The position numbers were made by a program, and so were the translations under genes. Source: Acidobacteriaceae bacterium (lineage in GTDB: Bacteria > Acidobacteriota > Terriglobia > Terriglobales > Acidobacteriaceae). Taken from it: a stretch of 8,048 bases of DNA. Position 1 is the stretch's first letter. Each line of letters opens with the position of its first letter. The notes below the pieces were generated by a model. That model made no database searches and was not told the origin of the DNA. It saw only the letters and a program-made list of their open reading frames with translations. Where the stretch lies: NCBI GenBank assembly GCA_031296355.1, contig JARLFX010000240.1:1-8048 (forward strand), read 5' to 3'. Positions 6,369-8,048 of the stretch are shown one piece after another.

Positions 6369-6384
6369 TGGTGGCCAGATTGCT
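6369..6384 (+). promoter_or_regulatory. Sigma-54 type promoter for the regulator (or extended -10 promoter)
   Basis: The plus strand reads TGGTGGCCAGATTGCT. GG and GC are separated by exactly ten bases, with TGG at -24 and TTGCT at -12, as in RpoN promoters. The middle of the -24 element does not match. Transcription would start near 6395, giving a leader of about 345 bases before the regulator. The same stretch also contains TGCTATATT (6381-6389), an extended -10 shape for the housekeeping sigma factor, with a weak TTACTT 16 bases upstream. Which of the two is used cannot be decided from sequence. Confidence 0.45.
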
Positions 6385-6631
6385 ATATTGTGATCCATAC
6401 AGTGAGTGGTTCTATCTTTTCCGGAGTCTGCATTAAGTTTTGCAAAGGAGCGTGCTCCTTCCGCCTTAGACGCTTAACCAACCTGTAACCTGTCCGAGAA
6501 AAATACGACGCAGGAAAGCAAAATGAAGAGTAAGTTATGAGCAGTTCGTTCGACGTTGCAAGTTTGATCTACCCTTGTTCCACTTTCCACCGGGCCACAG
6601 GCTGCATCGGCCCCTGCTCGTATCTATGCCG

Positions 6632-6666
6632 AACACCGCTTTTCACCTTGCCAGCGAAGCGGTGTT
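6632..6666 (+). repeat. 10-base inverted repeat in the regulator leader
   Basis: AACACCGCTT (6632-6641) and AAGCGGTGTT (6657-6666) are perfect reverse complements separated by 15 bases. The hairpin would be stable in RNA. No T-run follows it (GAGCTTTAGG comes next), so it does not look like a classical intrinsic terminator. It may instead be a DNA site for a dimeric regulator with half-sites about 25 bases apart, or an RNA control element. Confidence 0.5.
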
Positions 6667-6673
6667 GAGCTTT

Positions 6674-6717
6674 AGGTAAAATTGATCTCCGCCTGAGCAT
6701 AGTTGGGCGGTTTACCT
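6674..6717 (+). repeat. Nested inverted repeat just before the regulator start
   Basis: AGGTAAA (6674-6680) pairs with TTTACCT (6711-6717), and inside it CCGCC (6689-6693) pairs with GGCGG (6706-6710). The two 3' arms are contiguous, so the fold is a 12-pair hairpin with an 8-base bulge on the 5' side and a 12-base loop. It ends 13 bases before the GGGGA ribosome binding site of the regulator and could influence translation start. Confidence 0.45.
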
Positions 6718-6739
6718 CGGAAGCATTAGTGGGGACCAA

Positions 6740-8048
6740 TTGACGATTCGAATCGGCCTATACTCAGAAGATCGCTCACTGCAACCTGTTCTTTCATCCG
6801 CTTTAGGAAAAGAGTTTGAGGTTCTTTTGTCTCCAGACGAGGCCGGCATCAACCGGATGCTCGATTCCAGGGGTTGCGATGTCGCCGTTTTGGACCTCGA
6901 CGCCAAACAAAAGCCTCTCGAACAGCTAGTGGAATCCTGTCGGCTCATCGTTGCAGCCCAGGATTCTCCGGTAATAGTGATTCTGGCAGATGACAATCTG
7001 CGTTCGACCGCAGACGAACTGGTTAGACTGGGCGCGTACGGCTATCTTCGCAGGCCCCCCTGCATTCGCGATCTGAAGGTGATGCTGCTCCGAGCGCATG
7101 AGAGTTCCTCGCTTAGGCGGGAACTCCGAACGGTGCAACAGCGTCTGGAGGCAGTCAGTTGCTGTGATCGAATGACGGGGTCCAGCGCGCAGATGCAGCA
7201 GGTCTACGATCTCATTCATCGCGTCGCAGACATCAACGCGTCCGTGTTGGTCACCGGCGAAAGCGGTACTGGCAAAGAACTGATAGCCAACGCCATCCAT
7301 CATCTGGGCAAACGCGTTGGCCACCCATTCATCGCTGTCTCCTGCGGTGCCATCCCTGACACGCTGATAGAGGCTGAACTATTTGGCCACGAAAAAGGAG
7401 CCTTCACCGGCACGGTCGGTTCCAGAGTCGGGTTCCTCGAACAAGCAGCCGATGGAACTCTGTTTCTTGATGAAATTGGAGACCTTAGCCTGTCGACACA
7501 GGTCAAGCTGCTGCGTGTTCTGCAAGAACGCGAATTCAGCCGTCTGGGCAGTACGCGTCTGCTTCCACTACAAGCCCGTCTGATCTTTGCCACCCATCGG
7601 AATCTGGGGGAAATGGTGGCTCAGGGCACGTTTCGAGAGGATCTTTACTACCGCATCAACGTCATGCGTATCCATGCACCGGCTCTCCACGAACATCGCG
7701 AGGATCTGCCGGAGATTGCAACACATTTTCTGCGGCATTACGCCGAGTTGTATCAGAAGCCGATGACCTGTATTGAGCCGGAGGCATTGGCCATGCTGGA
7801 GGGATACTCCTGGCCTGGAAACGTGCGGGAGTTGGAGAATGTGATTCAGCGCGCCATCATCGTTGCGCACGACGCCAGCATCAGGGCGGAGGACTTGCCG
7901 CAACACATACAGGACGAAGGGGTCATCAGCATCGACGAGTACGAGCCGGCAGGCTCCTTCGAGCGGCAGATTCGCGACTACAAAATCAAGTTGGCTGTGG
8001 CGGCCGTGCACGAACACAACGGCAATAAGACGCTCGCGGCGCGAAGCC
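6740..8048 (+). CDS. Sigma-54-dependent response regulator (NtrC type), partial at right edge
   Basis: The 436 visible residues form an NtrC-family activator, which binds upstream DNA and uses ATP to open sigma-54 RNA polymerase complexes. A receiver-like domain (about 1-120) keeps a possible phospho-acceptor D52 in VAVLDLD, but has A83 (ILADD) where Thr/Ser is expected and R105 (LRRPP) in place of the conserved lysine. A helical linker (about 120-142) leads to the AAA+ domain: Walker A GESGTGKE 173-180, GAFTGT 220-225, Walker B TLFLDEIGDL 240-249, FREDLYYRINV 298-308 and sensor II WPGNVREL 358-365. The Fis-type helix-turn-helix begins near 412 (DYKIKLAVAA) and is cut by the window edge. Note GAFTGT instead of GAFTGA in the sigma-54 contact loop. 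The start is TTG at 6740 with GGGGA four bases before it. An in-frame TGA at about 6683-6685 and no ATG or GTG between it and 6740 exclude other good starts. Divergent from the tad operon, it probably controls it. Confidence 0.9.
   Translation, partial: MTIRIGLYSEDRSLQPVLSSALGKEFEVLLSPDEAGINRMLDSRGCDVAVLDLDAKQKPLEQLVESCRLIVAAQDSPVIVILADDNLRSTADELVRLGAYGYLRRPPCIRDLKVMLLRAHESSSLRRELRTVQQRLEAVSCCDRMTGSSAQMQQVYDLIHRVADINASVLVTGESGTGKELIANAIHHLGKRVGHPFIAVSCGAIPDTLIEAELFGHEKGAFTGTVGSRVGFLEQAADGTLFLDEIGDLSLSTQVKLLRVLQEREFSRLGSTRLLPLQARLIFATHRNLGEMVAQGTFREDLYYRINVMRIHAPALHEHREDLPEIATHFLRHYAELYQKPMTCIEPEALAMLEGYSWPGNVRELENVIQRAIIVAHDASIRAEDLPQHIQDEGVISIDEYEPAGSFERQIRDYKIKLAVAAVHEHNGNKTLAARS

Larger units (their letters stand above)
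6385..6739 (+). other. Long leader of the regulator gene, no firm gene
   Basis: About 355 bases lie between the presumed promoter and the regulator start. They contain a 16-base palindrome AAGGAGC-GT-GCTCCTT (6445-6460). A five-codon frame MKSKL follows (6523-6540), with AGGA seven bases before its ATG. Its TGA overlaps the ATG of a 43-codon frame (6537-6668) by ATGA. That second frame is cysteine-rich (five Cys, ending AKRC) and resembles no family I know; its composition may be chance. Two inverted repeats follow, listed separately. The arrangement of short frames followed by hairpins recalls leader-peptide control, but this is speculation. A second GG-N10-GC spacing occurs at 6592-6605, with poor flanking match. 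Confidence 0.25.

Noticed and set aside
6632..6675. Inverted repeat at 6632-6666 as an intrinsic terminator
   Set aside because: No run of T follows the stem; the next bases are GAGCTTTAGG. The loop is also long for a terminator (15 bases).
7300..8017. Minus-strand frames opposite the sigma-54 activator
   Set aside because: They mirror the AAA+ domain coding sequence, which carries every expected motif on the plus strand. The antisense products are arginine/serine- or histidine-rich and unrecognisable.
1..8048. CRISPR array, tRNA, rRNA or toxin-antitoxin genes
   Set aside because: I saw no regularly spaced direct repeats, no cloverleaf with the T-loop consensus, no conserved rRNA stretches and no paired small genes of that kind on either strand.

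Overview
The window looks like a piece of a Gram-negative bacterial chromosome, most probably from an Acidobacteriota member. This placement is inference: it rests on the gene set (a split Tad/Flp pilus cluster, a short DUF192-like protein, a PilZ protein and a divergent sigma-54 activator) and on protein style, not on any search. Most of the window is one minus-strand block of type IVc (Tad/Flp) pilus assembly genes with a divergently transcribed regulator at the right end.

Layout, left to right. Bases 1-139 are the 5' end of an IS3-type insertion sequence, read leftwards, whose orfA begins at base 77 and runs off the window. Bases 140-229 hold nothing I can support. From 230 to 5953 all genes are on the minus strand. 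In transcription order they are cpaE/tadZ (5953-4700), cpaF/tadA (4665-3385), tadB (3364-2393), tadC (2383-1472), a possible 34-codon membrane peptide (1453-1349), a DUF192-family protein (1178-741) and a PilZ protein (739-230). Gaps between the four tad genes are 34, 20 and 9 bases. The DUF192 stop and the PilZ start are 1 base apart. I see no convincing terminator inside the block, so it reads as one operon, although the roughly 290-base interval between tadC and the DUF192 gene could hide another promoter.

Bases 5954-6739 form a 786-base divergent intergenic region. It holds a good sigma-54 type -24/-12 element on each strand: 6054-6069 facing the tad operon and 6369-6384 facing the regulator. 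It also has several short palindromes, a GC-rich patch that folds on paper into small tetraloop hairpins, and a long regulator leader with hairpins and a possible leader peptide. From 6740 to the right edge runs a sigma-54 enhancer-binding regulator (receiver-like domain, AAA+ domain, start of a Fis-type DNA-binding domain) cut off by the window end.

How the parts fit. CpaF is the secretion ATPase that powers the TadB/TadC inner-membrane platform, and CpaE/TadZ is the localisation factor. The PilZ protein offers a cyclic-di-GMP input. The divergent sigma-54 activator next to a sigma-54-like promoter suggests local control of pilus expression. Flp pilin, prepilin peptidase (CpaA/TadV), CpaB/RcpC, secretin (CpaC/RcpA) and TadE/F pseudopilins are not in this window and must lie elsewhere if the machine is complete. 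The core machinery is familiar. The less ordinary parts are the regulatory region, the changed GAFTGA loop and degenerate receiver of the activator, and the DUF192/PilZ/small-peptide tail of the operon.
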